This document shows positions 50,085 through 59,174 of a stretch of 64,000 nt of DNA, one piece after another. Below the pieces are notes generated by a model that was not told the DNA's origin, searched no databases, and saw nothing but the letters and a program-made list of their open reading frames with translations. Source of the DNA: Prevotella sp. (GTDB taxonomy: Bacteria > Bacteroidota > Bacteroidia > Bacteroidales > Bacteroidaceae); assembly GCA_017478025.1 (NCBI GenBank), contig JAFVGZ010000018.1:62001-126000 (forward strand), in the 5' to 3' direction. Position 1 is the stretch's first letter; each line of letters opens with the position of its first letter. Position numbers and translations under genes: made by a program.

Positions 50085-51077
50085 ATGACAGATAAAGCAA
50101 AAGAACAGCATAACAATATCCTGCTAGCTGTGGCAGGGTTTTCGGCAGTAGTAGTTATCGTAGCTCTCATCGGTTTCCTGACCCTGGGCCGTGCCCCTGA
50201 GGTGATACAGGGCGAGATGGAAGTGGAGGAGTATCGCGTGTCGGGTAAGGTGCCCGGACGTATCCTTGAGCTCCGAGTGAAGGAGGGTGACTTTGTGAAG
50301 GCTGGTGATACGCTGGCTATCATCGAAGCTCCCGAGGTGGAGGCCAAGATGGTACAAGCCCGGAGTGCCGCCGATGCAGCCCAGGCAATGGAGCAGATGG
50401 CTCAGAACGGAGCCCGCAAGGAGCAGATACAGGCCGCCGCACAGCTCCTGGAGCAGGCAAAGGCAGGACTGGAGATAGCCGAGAAGTCATATAAGCGCAT
50501 GAAGTATCTCTATGAAGAGGAGGTGGTAAGTGCGCAGAAGTTTGATGAGGCTGAGGCTATGTACAAGTCGGCTCAGGCCCAGGTGAAGGCTGCGCAGAGC
50601 TCGTATGACATGGCTGTCAACGGTGCCCGCGCTGAGGAGCGCCGTGCCGCGTCAGCCACAGCGGGTCAGGCCCGCGGTGCCGTGCAGGAGGTGAACAGCT
50701 ACATACGTGAGACTGTGCAGGTGGCACAGATGGCAGGCGAGGTGACCGATGTATATCCAAAGGTGGGTGAGCTCGTAGGCACGGGTACGCCCATTATGAC
50801 CATCGCTGTGATGGAAGACCAGTGGGCTACGTTCAACATACGTGAGGATCTGTTGAAGAATGTCAAGGTGGGGCAGGAGATAACAGTACGTATCCCGGCA
50901 ATTGACAAAGAGGCCAAGATGAAGGTCACCTCGATGAAGGACAAGGGCTCATTTGCTGCATGGAAAGCTACGAAGGCCAGCGGTCAGTATGACCAGAAGA
51001 CCTTTGAGGTAAAGGCCCGTCCGATAGCAAAGATTGCAGATATCCGTCCGGGTATGTCTGTCATACTGGAGAAGTAA
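50085..51077 (+). CDS. HlyD-family periplasmic adaptor (membrane-fusion protein)
   Basis: The 330 residues start with an N-terminal membrane anchor (ILLAVAGFSAVVVIVALIGFL), then the biotinyl-lipoyl-like domain (YRVSGKVPGRILELRVKEGDFVKAGDTLAIIEAPEVEAKM). A helical hairpin about 85-200 rich in Ala/Gln/Glu follows, then the barrel domain (GEVTDVYPKVGELVGTGTPIMTIAVMEDQWATFNIRED). It would link inner-membrane permeases to TolC. It resembles E. coli YhiI/YbhG-type adaptors, which work with ABC-2 permeases like the two genes that follow. Confidence 0.93.
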   Translation: MTDKAKEQHNNILLAVAGFSAVVVIVALIGFLTLGRAPEVIQGEMEVEEYRVSGKVPGRILELRVKEGDFVKAGDTLAIIEAPEVEAKMVQARSAADAAQAMEQMAQNGARKEQIQAAAQLLEQAKAGLEIAEKSYKRMKYLYEEEVVSAQKFDEAEAMYKSAQAQVKAAQSSYDMAVNGARAEERRAASATAGQARGAVQEVNSYIRETVQVAQMAGEVTDVYPKVGELVGTGTPIMTIAVMEDQWATFNIREDLLKNVKVGQEITVRIPAIDKEAKMKVTSMKDKGSFAAWKATKASGQYDQKTFEVKARPIAKIADIRPGMSVILEK

Positions 51078-51140
51078 TGAGGTGAGTATATATAATAAAA
51101 GAGGTAAGAAATAAGTAGTAAGAGATAAAAAGTAAGAATA

Positions 51141-52310
51141 ATGAAGTATTTATCTCAAATAGGCCATGTAGCGCTACGCGAACTGGAAATCCTGCGGAAG
51201 AATACCATCTACGCCTTCTGCATGATAGTGTTCCCGCTATTGCTGGTGGTTTTCTTCACTACGATGCTCGACGAGGGCACCCCTCAGGATCTGCCCATCG
51301 GTGTGGTGGACCACGATAACAGCGCCACGTCGCGCGGTCTCATTCGCAATCTGGAGTCAATGCGCAGCACTCGCATCGTCTATTGGTTTGCCAATGTCAC
51401 CGAGGCCCGCTGCGCAATGCAGGAAGGCAAGGTGTTTGCCTACCTGTACATCCCCGATGGCACTGCGGAGAAGTTGCTGGCAGGTCGTCAGCCCAAGATT
51501 TCGTACTACTACACGATGACCTGTATGACCGCCGGCTCAATGGCTTCCAAAGACCTGACCACCATCGGCACCCTCGGTTCCAAGGCTGTGGGACAGGCCA
51601 CGCTGAGCGGAAAGGGCGCGTCGAAGGAGCAGATAAAGGTTGCCATGCAGCCCATTGCCGTTGATGCCCACATGATAGCCAACCCTGAAGGCTCGTACAA
51701 CTACTCGCTGACGACGGTCTTTGTGCCGGGCATCCTGATGCTCTTTATGGCGCTGCTCTCTGCCTACTCGCTAGGTATGGAGATGAAGCTGGGGACAGGA
51801 AAGGAATGGCTCGACACTGCCGGTAACAATATCCTGGTGGCTATCCTTGGCAAGTTTATCATCCATGCGCTGGTATTCCTGCTCGTGATATTCTTCTATG
51901 AGTATTATATCTTTGAAGTACTTGGCTTTCCGCGGCTTGGCGGCACATGGAAGATTGTGCGCCTCACACTGCTGCAAGTGTCTGCAGGCCTCGGCTTCGG
52001 CATCTTCGCCTTTGGCCTGATGCCCTCAATGCGCATGTCGATGAGTATCTCGTCACTATGGCAGGTGCTGGGCATCTCCATGTGCGGCTCGGCATTCCCC
52101 GTGGCAGGCATGGACGCACCGCTGCAGGCGATGTCATGGCTCTTTCCCTTGCGTCATTACTGGATGCTCTATCAGGCTACGGTGCTCAATGGATTCCCTG
52201 TCATTGAGGTGTGGTTCCATTTTGTGGCGCTTATCGCCTTCACGCTGTTGCCTTGGTTCGTAATTCGTAAAGTCAAAAACGCAATGCTGAATTATGTTTA
52301 CATTCCTTAA
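51141..52310 (+). CDS. ABC-2 type permease, first of two
   Basis: This 389-residue inner-membrane protein has an N-terminal segment RNTIYAFCMIVFPLLLVVFF, a large periplasmic domain about 45-190 (LPIGVVDHDNSATSRGLIRNLES, MIANPEGSYNYSLTTVFVPGILMLF), and a C-terminal group of five segments. LGTGKEWLDTAG is the intracellular coupling stretch. The layout is that of YhhJ/YbhR-like ABC-2 exporters. It overlaps the next permease gene by 17 nt. No ATPase gene is in the operon. Confidence 0.92.
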   Translation: MKYLSQIGHVALRELEILRKNTIYAFCMIVFPLLLVVFFTTMLDEGTPQDLPIGVVDHDNSATSRGLIRNLESMRSTRIVYWFANVTEARCAMQEGKVFAYLYIPDGTAEKLLAGRQPKISYYYTMTCMTAGSMASKDLTTIGTLGSKAVGQATLSGKGASKEQIKVAMQPIAVDAHMIANPEGSYNYSLTTVFVPGILMLFMALLSAYSLGMEMKLGTGKEWLDTAGNNILVAILGKFIIHALVFLLVIFFYEYYIFEVLGFPRLGGTWKIVRLTLLQVSAGLGFGIFAFGLMPSMRMSMSISSLWQVLGISMCGSAFPVAGMDAPLQAMSWLFPLRHYWMLYQATVLNGFPVIEVWFHFVALIAFTLLPWFVIRKVKNAMLNYVYIP

Positions 52311-53496
52311 TAGAATACATGAACATTTCACGGATGTGCTCCACATTTGGCGGCATGAGATGGTGAAGGTCATAAAGGACGAAGGTGTGCTTATGTTCCT
52401 TGTCGTGGTGCCGTTGGGCTATCCGTTGATCTACTCGTGGATATACAACAACGAGACGCTGCGTGAAACGCCTGTTGCCGTCGTTGATCAGTCGCACTCA
52501 GCGCTGTCGCGCCAGTTCATCAACGACTGTGACGCCACGCCTGATGTGCATGTCAAATACTATGCTCAGGACCTTGATGAGGCACGCTCGCTAGTCAGCC
52601 GTCAGTTGGTTCGCGGCATATACCTCATCCCTTCCGACTTTGCCGATTGCGTGAATCGCGGTGAGCAGGCTACGGTGAGTGTCTATTGTGATATGTCCCT
52701 GATGCTTGCCTATAAGGCTGTCTATCAGACCGCAATGGTCGAGGCAGGGCGACTGGGTGCGGGAATCAGTATGCAGAAGAGCGGCGCCTACACCAAGCGT
52801 GAGGCTGTCATCTCGGCCCAGCCGCTGGCTGTGGATGGGGTGGTGATGTATAATCCCTCGGGCGGATATGGCTCATGCGTGCTGCCTGCGGTGCTGATGC
52901 TTCTTGTGCAACAGGCGCTTGCACTGGGTATCGGTATGGCTGCTGGAACCGCCCGCGAGCGACACCGCAATGGCCGGCTTATCCCCGACGACGACCCGCA
53001 TTACCGTGGGCCATACCGCATAGTGTGGGGCAAGGCGCTATGCTATCTTATGATAGGTGCTGCAACATCTGCATACCTGTCTATGGCGGTGCCTGCGATG
53101 TTCTCATTCCCGCAACAGGGTTCTGGCTGGGCGCTGTTCTGGCTGTTGCTGCCTTACACGCTGGCAAGTGTCTTCTTTGGCATGACGGTGAGCTGCCTGG
53201 TGCGTTATAGGGAGAACGTGATGCTGCTGATGGTATTCGTCTCTGTGCCGTTGTTATTTATGACCGGTGTGTCATGGCCGCAGTCCAGCATTCCTGGCGC
53301 ATGGCAGGGCATATCGTGGCTCTTCCCCAGTACGTTCGGCGTGAGGGCCTTCATACGTGTGAACTCCATGGGAGCCAACGTCAGTCAGGTGTTGCCAGAG
53401 CTGCGCATACTGTGGATACAGGCTGCGGTATATCTAGGCATGGCGTGCATCGTGTATCGCTATCAGTTCTACCTGATGCGCAAATATGCTCAATAA
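52294..53496 (+). CDS. ABC-2 type permease, second of two
   Basis: The 400-residue product is a paralogue of the preceding one. LFLVVVPLGYPLIYSWIYN is the first segment. TPVAVVDQSHSALSRQFINDCDATPDVHVKYYA and VMYNPSGGYGSCVLPAVLMLLVQQALALGIGMAAGTARE mirror its neighbour's periplasmic and second-segment regions. The two probably form a heterodimer. The ATP-binding subunit expected for such a pair (YhiH/YbhF-like) is missing from both sides, so it must be encoded elsewhere or the pair works differently. Confidence 0.92.
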   Translation: MFTFLNRIHEHFTDVLHIWRHEMVKVIKDEGVLMFLVVVPLGYPLIYSWIYNNETLRETPVAVVDQSHSALSRQFINDCDATPDVHVKYYAQDLDEARSLVSRQLVRGIYLIPSDFADCVNRGEQATVSVYCDMSLMLAYKAVYQTAMVEAGRLGAGISMQKSGAYTKREAVISAQPLAVDGVVMYNPSGGYGSCVLPAVLMLLVQQALALGIGMAAGTARERHRNGRLIPDDDPHYRGPYRIVWGKALCYLMIGAATSAYLSMAVPAMFSFPQQGSGWALFWLLLPYTLASVFFGMTVSCLVRYRENVMLLMVFVSVPLLFMTGVSWPQSSIPGAWQGISWLFPSTFGVRAFIRVNSMGANVSQVLPELRILWIQAAVYLGMACIVYRYQFYLMRKYAQ

Positions 53497-53544
53497 CTAT
53501 TCATACACAAATATATACTAATAACTAAAACACTATATCTAAGC

Positions 53545-54699
53545 ATGAAGAATTGGTTTGATAATGTCCGTATCTATCATCTGCTGATTGACAGATTTAA
53601 CGGAGGGTGGCAGACACCGCCTAAGAGTGAGAATGTGTTCTGCGGGGGAACATTGCAGGGAGTTATAGAGAAGCTTGACTATATCAAGGGCCTTGGCTTC
53701 AATGCCGTGATGCTTTCGCCTATCTTCAAGTCGGCAAACTATCACGGATACCACACTCTGAATTTTGATGAGGTGGATCCGCATCTCGGCACGTGGGAGG
53801 ACTATCAGTGCCTGCTTGACACTGCCCATGAGAAGGGGATGAAGATAATCTGTGACTTTGTGCCAAACCACTGCTGGTATGAAGCGCCAGTCTTTGTGGA
53901 GTCTCTGCTGAAAAACGGCGGCAATCACCGCGACTGGTTCTTCTTTACAGAGGAGAATAGCGACGCGTTTGTATCGTTCCTGGGCTTCGGGGACTTGCCT
54001 AAGTTTAACCTAACGAACCCTGAAGTGGTGAACTTTATGGTTGACAAGGCAGAGCGCTTGGCCCGTATGGGAGTGGATGCATTCCGCATCGACCACGCCT
54101 TGGGCCAGCCGCATGAGTTCTTGAAGAAGCTTCGTGAGGGTGTGCAGGCTGTTCGCAACGATATCGTGGTGTTCGGAGAGGTATGGGCTCAGGGCATCGG
54201 GCCTAACCTTGCAGGTCAACTGTACTTCAAGACAGAAGCCAGGCTGAACGAGTTCCTGGCTCAAGAGAGTAAGCCGTTTAACCAGGATGCCCTGCAGACC
54301 GATTACACAGAAACACTGGACGGCGTACTGGACTTTGCATATCGTGACATCCTGCTGCAGGAGGTTCATGCGGGACGTGGCATCAAAGGCAACGATACCC
54401 TGCGCAGCAAGATAGAGGAACACTTTGCCAAGTATCCCAAGGACTTCAAGCTGGTATTGTTCCTCGACAATCATGACACGGATCGGTTTATGTTTGACTG
54501 CCAGGATGACGTGAACCTGCTGCATGAAGCCATTGATGTGACAACGAGTCTGGGCCGCCCGTTCTCCTTCCTCTATGGCACGGAGCAGCTGATGACGAAC
54601 AATCCGACCATCGTCAATGCCGAACCATACGCCGACCTGCGTGTACGAGCCTGCATGGACTGGAGGAAAGAGCCCCTGATGTTAATGCATAATGCATGA
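53545..54699 (+). CDS. GH13 alpha-amylase-family glycoside hydrolase
   Basis: This 384-residue cytoplasmic-looking enzyme has no signal peptide. The (beta/alpha)8 barrel motifs are present: FVPNHCW, GVDAFRIDHALG (nucleophile Asp), VVFGEVWA (acid/base Glu) and FLDNHDTDRFMFD (third Asp). RIYHLLIDRFNGGW at the start is typical of small neopullulanase/maltogenic types. The C-terminal beta domain seems short, and the last codons run into an AATGCAT repeat. It is followed 25 nt later by a STAS protein and then glgX, so it likely works on glycogen-derived glucans. Confidence 0.9.
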   Translation: MKNWFDNVRIYHLLIDRFNGGWQTPPKSENVFCGGTLQGVIEKLDYIKGLGFNAVMLSPIFKSANYHGYHTLNFDEVDPHLGTWEDYQCLLDTAHEKGMKIICDFVPNHCWYEAPVFVESLLKNGGNHRDWFFFTEENSDAFVSFLGFGDLPKFNLTNPEVVNFMVDKAERLARMGVDAFRIDHALGQPHEFLKKLREGVQAVRNDIVVFGEVWAQGIGPNLAGQLYFKTEARLNEFLAQESKPFNQDALQTDYTETLDGVLDFAYRDILLQEVHAGRGIKGNDTLRSKIEEHFAKYPKDFKLVLFLDNHDTDRFMFDCQDDVNLLHEAIDVTTSLGRPFSFLYGTEQLMTNNPTIVNAEPYADLRVRACMDWRKEPLMLMHNA

Positions 54700-54724
54700 T
54701 TTATAATACTTAATAAATGAAACT

Positions 54725-55018
54725 ATGGAAATATATAAGCTAAGTGACGAGCTGGACTCGTTCAATTATCAGGAGGTGCAGGACGGTATCATTGCAATTC
54801 TGGAGAAAGGAAATGATGCTGTGCTTGACATGACAGAGTGTAATTATGTATCCAGTACAGGATTGCGCGTGCTGCTGTATTGCAAGAAGATGGCAGCTTC
54901 CAAAGGGCTACGGTTCTGTCTGGTCGGAGTCAGCGATGAGGTCAAGGATATCATGAGTGTCACGGGCTTCAACAGTTTCTTTGAGACCTTCAACACTCTG
55001 GAAGAAGTGAAGGGCTAA
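54725..55018 (+). CDS. STAS-domain anti-sigma factor antagonist
   Basis: This 97-residue protein is of the SpoIIAA/RsbV type. AVLDMTECNYVSSTGLRVLLYCKKMAASKGLRFCLVGVSDEVKDIMSVTGF holds the Ser/Ser/Thr phosphorylation site (43-45) and the following helix. When dephosphorylated, such proteins bind an anti-sigma kinase. An RsbW-like kinase gene lies 2.2 kb on, beyond glgX, in the same gene run. The partner sigma factor or target is not seen. Confidence 0.93.
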   Translation: MEIYKLSDELDSFNYQEVQDGIIAILEKGNDAVLDMTECNYVSSTGLRVLLYCKKMAASKGLRFCLVGVSDEVKDIMSVTGFNSFFETFNTLEEVKG

Positions 55019-55030
55019 GACGCTGGGATT

Positions 55031-55070
55031 AATTTGTTAATTTGTTAATTTGTTAAATTGTTAATTCGTC
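55031..55070. repeat. 8-bp-period array before glgX
   Basis: TTAATTTG repeated three times, then TTAAATTG and TTAATTCG; the ATG follows at 55074. Confidence 0.85.
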
Positions 55071-55073
55071 AGT

Positions 55074-57197
55074 ATGCACAGAGTCGATTTATTTCCAACC
55101 CATGAATATCAGGGACTGAAGTTGCGTACAGGCAGGCCCTATCCCTTTGGCGCAACGGTCATAGGCAATGCGGTTAATTTCTCTATCTATTCCCGCTATG
55201 CCACAAACTGTACGTTGGTGCTCTTTCACAACCGTGAAGAACAGCCCTTCGTGGAGATTCCCTTCTTCAAGGAATTCCGTCTGGGCAACGTGTTCTCCAT
55301 GATGGTGTTCGACTTGGATTACGAGAACATAGAGTACGGATACAGAATGGACGGTCCCTTCATGCCAGAGGAAGGCCATCGTTTCAACAGGTCGAAGATA
55401 CTGCTCGACCCCTACGCCAAGCTGATTGTGGGGCGTGACGTGTGGGGAAAGGAACCGAACTGGGATAACTGCTACCCCTATCGGGCACGTGTAGTGTTCG
55501 ATGATTTCGACTGGGAGGATGACCTGCCCTTGCAAACTCCCGTCAACGACCTCATCGTCTATGAGATGCACGTGCGCAACTTTACGTGCGGTAACGGCTC
55601 GGGGGTAAAGCACAAGGGCACATTCGCCGGTATCGTGGAGAAGATACCATACCTCCTGGAACTGGGTGTGAACTGTGTGGAACTGATGCCCGTACATGAG
55701 TTTGACGAGTTTGAGAACCACCGTGTCTCACCTATCGACGGGCGTCAGTTACTCAACCTGTGGGGCTATAGCAACGTAGGATTCTTTGCTCCCAAGGCTG
55801 CCTACGCCTCCTCGGGGCGTTTCGCCATGCAGGTGGATGAGCTGAAGAACCTTGTCAAGCAGCTACATGCTAACGGCATAGAGGTGATACTCGATGTGGT
55901 GTTCAATCACACCGCCGAGGGCAACGAACAAGGGCCCTATATCTCCTATCGCGGCATAGACAACAAGACCTATTATATGCTGACCCCCGATGGCAGCTAC
56001 TACAACTTCAGCGGTTGCGGCAACACGCTGAACTGCAACAACCCCAATGTGCGCGACATGATAGTGGAAAGTCTGCGCTACTGGGTTACGGACTACCACA
56101 TCGACGGTTTCCGTTTTGATTTGGCGGCTATCTTGGGACGCGACCAGAACGGTAACCCGATGTCTAACCCGCCACTACTCGAATCGCTGGCACATGACCC
56201 TATTCTCGGTAAGACAAAACTCATCGCTGAGGCGTGGGATGCAGGTGGTCTCTATCAGGTAGGCTCCTTCCCGTCGTGGGGACGATGGGCCGAATGGAAC
56301 GGAAAATTCCGTGACAGCATGCGGCGTTTACTGAAGAGCGACGATCAGGTTTTGGGTGATGTAAAGGAACGCATCATCGGTTCGCCAGACCTCTATGCCT
56401 CACAGGGACGAGGCATCAAGGCCAGCGTGAACTTCATCACCGCTCACGACGGCTTCACCCTGTGGGATCTTGTGTCATATAACAGCAAGCACAACGAGGC
56501 CAATGGCGAGGATAACCGCGACGGTGAGAATAATAACAACAGTTGGAACTGCGGCTGTGAGGGCAATACCGACAATCCAGACATCCTGAGCCTGCGCCGC
56601 CGACAAGTGAAGAATGCAGTCACCATGCTCATGCTGAGTCAGGGAATACCCATGATTCTGTCGGGCGATGAGATTGGAAACTCGCAACAGGGCAACAACA
56701 ATGCCTACTGTCAGGACAATGAGATAGCCTGGCTCGATTGGGGTAATGCGGAGAAGAATGCAGACATCCTGCGCTTCTTCAGGCTGATGATACAGTTCCG
56801 CCGCCGTCATAAGGTGCTGCGTTATGAGGACAATCTCCGGCATAGCGACTACCTCGGCTTGGGTTACCCCGACTTCTCATGGCACGGCGTGAAGGCTTGG
56901 CAGCCTGAGAGTGGGTATCACAACCTCACCCTTGCATTCATGCTTAACGGTCAATATGCCCAGAGCAACGGTGTCCCCGACGACTTCATCTATGTGGCAA
57001 TGAACATGCATTGGGAGGCACACGGCTTTGAATTGCCTCGGTTGCCAGAAGGCATGAAGTGGCATGTCTTTGCCAACACAGGCATGGAATCCCCCAACGA
57101 CATCTGCGAGCCGGGAACGGAACGACTGCCGGAAAGCCAGGACGGAGTGCTTGTGGGACCAAGATCTATCATCGTCCTGGTGGGGCGGTATGCGTAA
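55074..57197 (+). CDS. glgX: Glycogen debranching enzyme (GlgX/isoamylase type, GH13)
   Basis: This 707-residue enzyme hydrolyses alpha-1,6 branches of glycogen. The N-terminal CBM48-like domain has GRPYPFGATVIGNAVNFSIYSRYATNCTLVLF. The barrel motifs are DVVFNHTAEG, DGFRFDLAA (nucleophile Asp), LIAEAWDAGG (acid/base Glu) and NFITAHDGFTLWDLVSYNSKHNEANGE (third Asp with the GlgX-type extension). SGDEIGNSQQGNNNAYCQDNEIAWLDW is also standard. It is part of a run with GH13, STAS, kinase and phosphofructokinase genes on one strand. Confidence 0.95.
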   Translation: MHRVDLFPTHEYQGLKLRTGRPYPFGATVIGNAVNFSIYSRYATNCTLVLFHNREEQPFVEIPFFKEFRLGNVFSMMVFDLDYENIEYGYRMDGPFMPEEGHRFNRSKILLDPYAKLIVGRDVWGKEPNWDNCYPYRARVVFDDFDWEDDLPLQTPVNDLIVYEMHVRNFTCGNGSGVKHKGTFAGIVEKIPYLLELGVNCVELMPVHEFDEFENHRVSPIDGRQLLNLWGYSNVGFFAPKAAYASSGRFAMQVDELKNLVKQLHANGIEVILDVVFNHTAEGNEQGPYISYRGIDNKTYYMLTPDGSYYNFSGCGNTLNCNNPNVRDMIVESLRYWVTDYHIDGFRFDLAAILGRDQNGNPMSNPPLLESLAHDPILGKTKLIAEAWDAGGLYQVGSFPSWGRWAEWNGKFRDSMRRLLKSDDQVLGDVKERIIGSPDLYASQGRGIKASVNFITAHDGFTLWDLVSYNSKHNEANGEDNRDGENNNNSWNCGCEGNTDNPDILSLRRRQVKNAVTMLMLSQGIPMILSGDEIGNSQQGNNNAYCQDNEIAWLDWGNAEKNADILRFFRLMIQFRRRHKVLRYEDNLRHSDYLGLGYPDFSWHGVKAWQPESGYHNLTLAFMLNGQYAQSNGVPDDFIYVAMNMHWEAHGFELPRLPEGMKWHVFANTGMESPNDICEPGTERLPESQDGVLVGPRSIIVLVGRYA

Positions 57198-57235
57198 GGC
57201 AGTTCTGTATGAAGTAAAGAAAAACGCAAATAGTG

Positions 57236-57643
57236 ATGAGTGAACTACATTTCCAACATATTAAGGGTCAGGCTCGTCAGATACTGAGAGCCGTTCTGAA
57301 AACGCCTGAGATATCCTCCTGCGGCCTGAAGGATGGTATGCTCCTCCGTCTGGCTTGCGAGGAGATAATCATGAATATCACATCCTATGCCTACCCCGAT
57401 GACGTGGACGGCTATCTGGATGTGGACATACTGAGGACGGACCGCATCACGATACGTTTCAAGGACGGCGGCGTCCCCTTCAATCCTCTGGAACGGGAAA
57501 AGCCCGACACCAAGCTGTCGTGGAAATTGCGGCATGTCGGTGGGCTTGGCATATATCTTGTCACCAAGAAAATGGATGCAGTCAGTTACGCCTATGAAAA
57601 CAACAGGAATGTACTGACTATCGAGAAGAATATAAGCGAGTAA
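57236..57643 (+). CDS. Anti-sigma regulatory kinase, RsbW-like (HATPase)
   Basis: This protein of about 135 residues has a GHKL ATPase fold: LRLACEEIIMNITSYAYP carries the N-box (Glu and Asn), RFKDGGVPFNPL the G1 box, and GGLGIYLVTKKMDAVSYAYENNRNVLTIEK the G2 box. It should phosphorylate the STAS protein encoded at 54725-55018 and thereby control a sigma factor or other target. The ATG at 57236 is preferred to a GTG just before it. It follows glgX by 38 nt. Confidence 0.92.
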   Translation: MSELHFQHIKGQARQILRAVLKTPEISSCGLKDGMLLRLACEEIIMNITSYAYPDDVDGYLDVDILRTDRITIRFKDGGVPFNPLEREKPDTKLSWKLRHVGGLGIYLVTKKMDAVSYAYENNRNVLTIEKNISE

Positions 57644-57691
57644 TCGCATACAGATAACATTATTTACAAACACAGAAAGGACTAACTGATT

Positions 57692-57907
57692 ATGATTAAC
57701 AACCTAATTGGCGAGAACGCCGGGATTGTTTGGCGTACATTAGAGAGTAAGGGCCGCCTCAACTTTGAGGAGTTGCAATCAGAGACTGGTCTTGACATGC
57801 CGGTACTCTTTGCTGCTATCGGTTGGTTGGCTCGCGAGAACAAAATTAGTTTCAACAAGGAGCAGAACGTCACATACGTACAGCTCTATCGTGAAAGATA
57901 CTATTAG
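57692..57907 (+). CDS. Winged helix-turn-helix protein (DUF2582 type)
   Basis: The 71-residue sequence [53 protein letters not shown] reads as a compact winged-helix domain of the DUF2582 family, common next to metabolic genes in Bacteroidetes and of unknown role. It is 11 nt upstream of pfkA and probably co-transcribed with it. Confidence 0.87.
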   Translation: MINNLIGENAGIVWRTLESKGRLNFEELQSETGLDMPVLFAAIGWLARENKISFNKEQNVTYVQLYRERYY

Positions 57908-57918
57908 AAAGAATCATT

Positions 57919-58896
57919 ATGGGTAAGATTAAAACTATCGGTATTTTGACATCAGGTGGCGATTCACCTGGCATGAATGCCGCTATACGTGCGGTGACAC
58001 GAGCTGGCATTTACAACGGTTTTAAGATCAAAGGTATCTATCGTGGCTACGATGGCCTCATCAATGGCGAGGTGAAAGAGTTTACCACCGAGGACGTCAG
58101 CGGTATCATCACCAAGGGCGGCACCATTCTGAAGAGTGCCCGCAGCAAGGAGTTCATGACCGTTGAGGGCAGACAGAAAGCCTATGAGACCTGTCTGAGG
58201 GAAGAGATTGACGCCCTGGTCGTCATTGGCGGCAATGGTTCGCTGACAGGTGCGCGTGACTTCGCACAGGAGCATGACTTCCCCGTGATTGGTTTGCCCG
58301 GCACTATCGACAACGATCTATACGGTACGGATGCCACCATCGGCTATGATACGACAATGAATACTATCATGGAGTGTGTCGATCGCATCCGCGATACCGC
58401 CAATTCCCATGAGCGTATCTTCTTTGTTGAGGTAATGGGACGCGATGCAGGTTTCCTGGCACAGAATAGCGCCATAGCCTGCGGTGCGGAGGCAGCCATC
58501 GTACCAGAGGAGGTTACCGACGTCGATCAGCTGGCTGTCTTCATGGGGCGCGGCATACGTAAGTCTAAGAAATCGTGCATCGTTATAGTGTCAGAGAGCC
58601 CTAAGTGCGGAGCTTTCTACTATGCTGACCGTGTGAAGAAGGAATTCCCGGAGTTTGATGTCCGTGTATCCATACTTGGACACATGCAGCGTGGCGGCAG
58701 CCCCTCAGCACGTGATCGCATACTGGCAAGTTGCATGGGGGTGGGAGCCATCGAAGCCATACTGCAGGGTCAGCGCAACGTGATGATAGGATATCGTAAC
58801 AACGACATCGTCTATGTTCCATTCTCTGAGTGCATACGTACCGACAAATGCTTTGACAAGCGACTCATCACCGTTCTGGATGAATTAAGCATCTAA
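57919..58896 (+). CDS. pfkA: 6-phosphofructokinase
   Basis: The 325-residue enzyme phosphorylates fructose-6-phosphate with [26 protein letters not shown] is the ATP loop. [37 protein letters not shown] (catalytic TIDND) and MGRDAGFLA bind substrate, and [16 protein letters not shown] is the C-terminal signature. The Gly after GGNG (GGNGS) is the ATP- rather than PPi-dependent form. It follows DUF2582 and ends the plus-strand run; a terminator lies further on. Confidence 0.97.
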   Translation: MGKIKTIGILTSGGDSPGMNAAIRAVTRAGIYNGFKIKGIYRGYDGLINGEVKEFTTEDVSGIITKGGTILKSARSKEFMTVEGRQKAYETCLREEIDALVVIGGNGSLTGARDFAQEHDFPVIGLPGTIDNDLYGTDATIGYDTTMNTIMECVDRIRDTANSHERIFFVEVMGRDAGFLAQNSAIACGAEAAIVPEEVTDVDQLAVFMGRGIRKSKKSCIVIVSESPKCGAFYYADRVKKEFPEFDVRVSILGHMQRGGSPSARDRILASCMGVGAIEAILQGQRNVMIGYRNNDIVYVPFSECIRTDKCFDKRLITVLDELSI

Positions 58897-59044
58897 GTAT
58901 CTTCATACCGCTGTTCAGTTCATCGCTATAGGAAAGAACTGCGTGTATCTGCGGAAACAAAGTGTAAAGGATATCCCCCCACCCCCTTTACATTGACTTG
59001 CGGTTACAGTGTCTTGCGGTTTCCCCGCAAGATCTTCAAAAAAA

Positions 59045-59075
59045 TGTCCCCCGAGAGAAACTCTCCCGGGGGACA
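59045..59075. terminator. Bidirectional terminator between pfkA and the pectinesterase gene
   Basis: TGTCCCCCGAGAG and CTCTCCCGGGGGACA form a long stem with a tiny loop, preceded by an A run for minus-strand transcripts. The 280-nt gap also has a CTTGCGG...CCGCAAG inverted pair at 59013-59031. Confidence 0.85.
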
Positions 59076-59174
59076 CTGCGTACAGTCTCTCATCTCTCCA
59101 GCCACCGTGCCCTGCGGTTTTCCCTTAGGGAATAGCGTCCTAAAGGGCTGAGCGGTGCATTATGAATGATCCAT

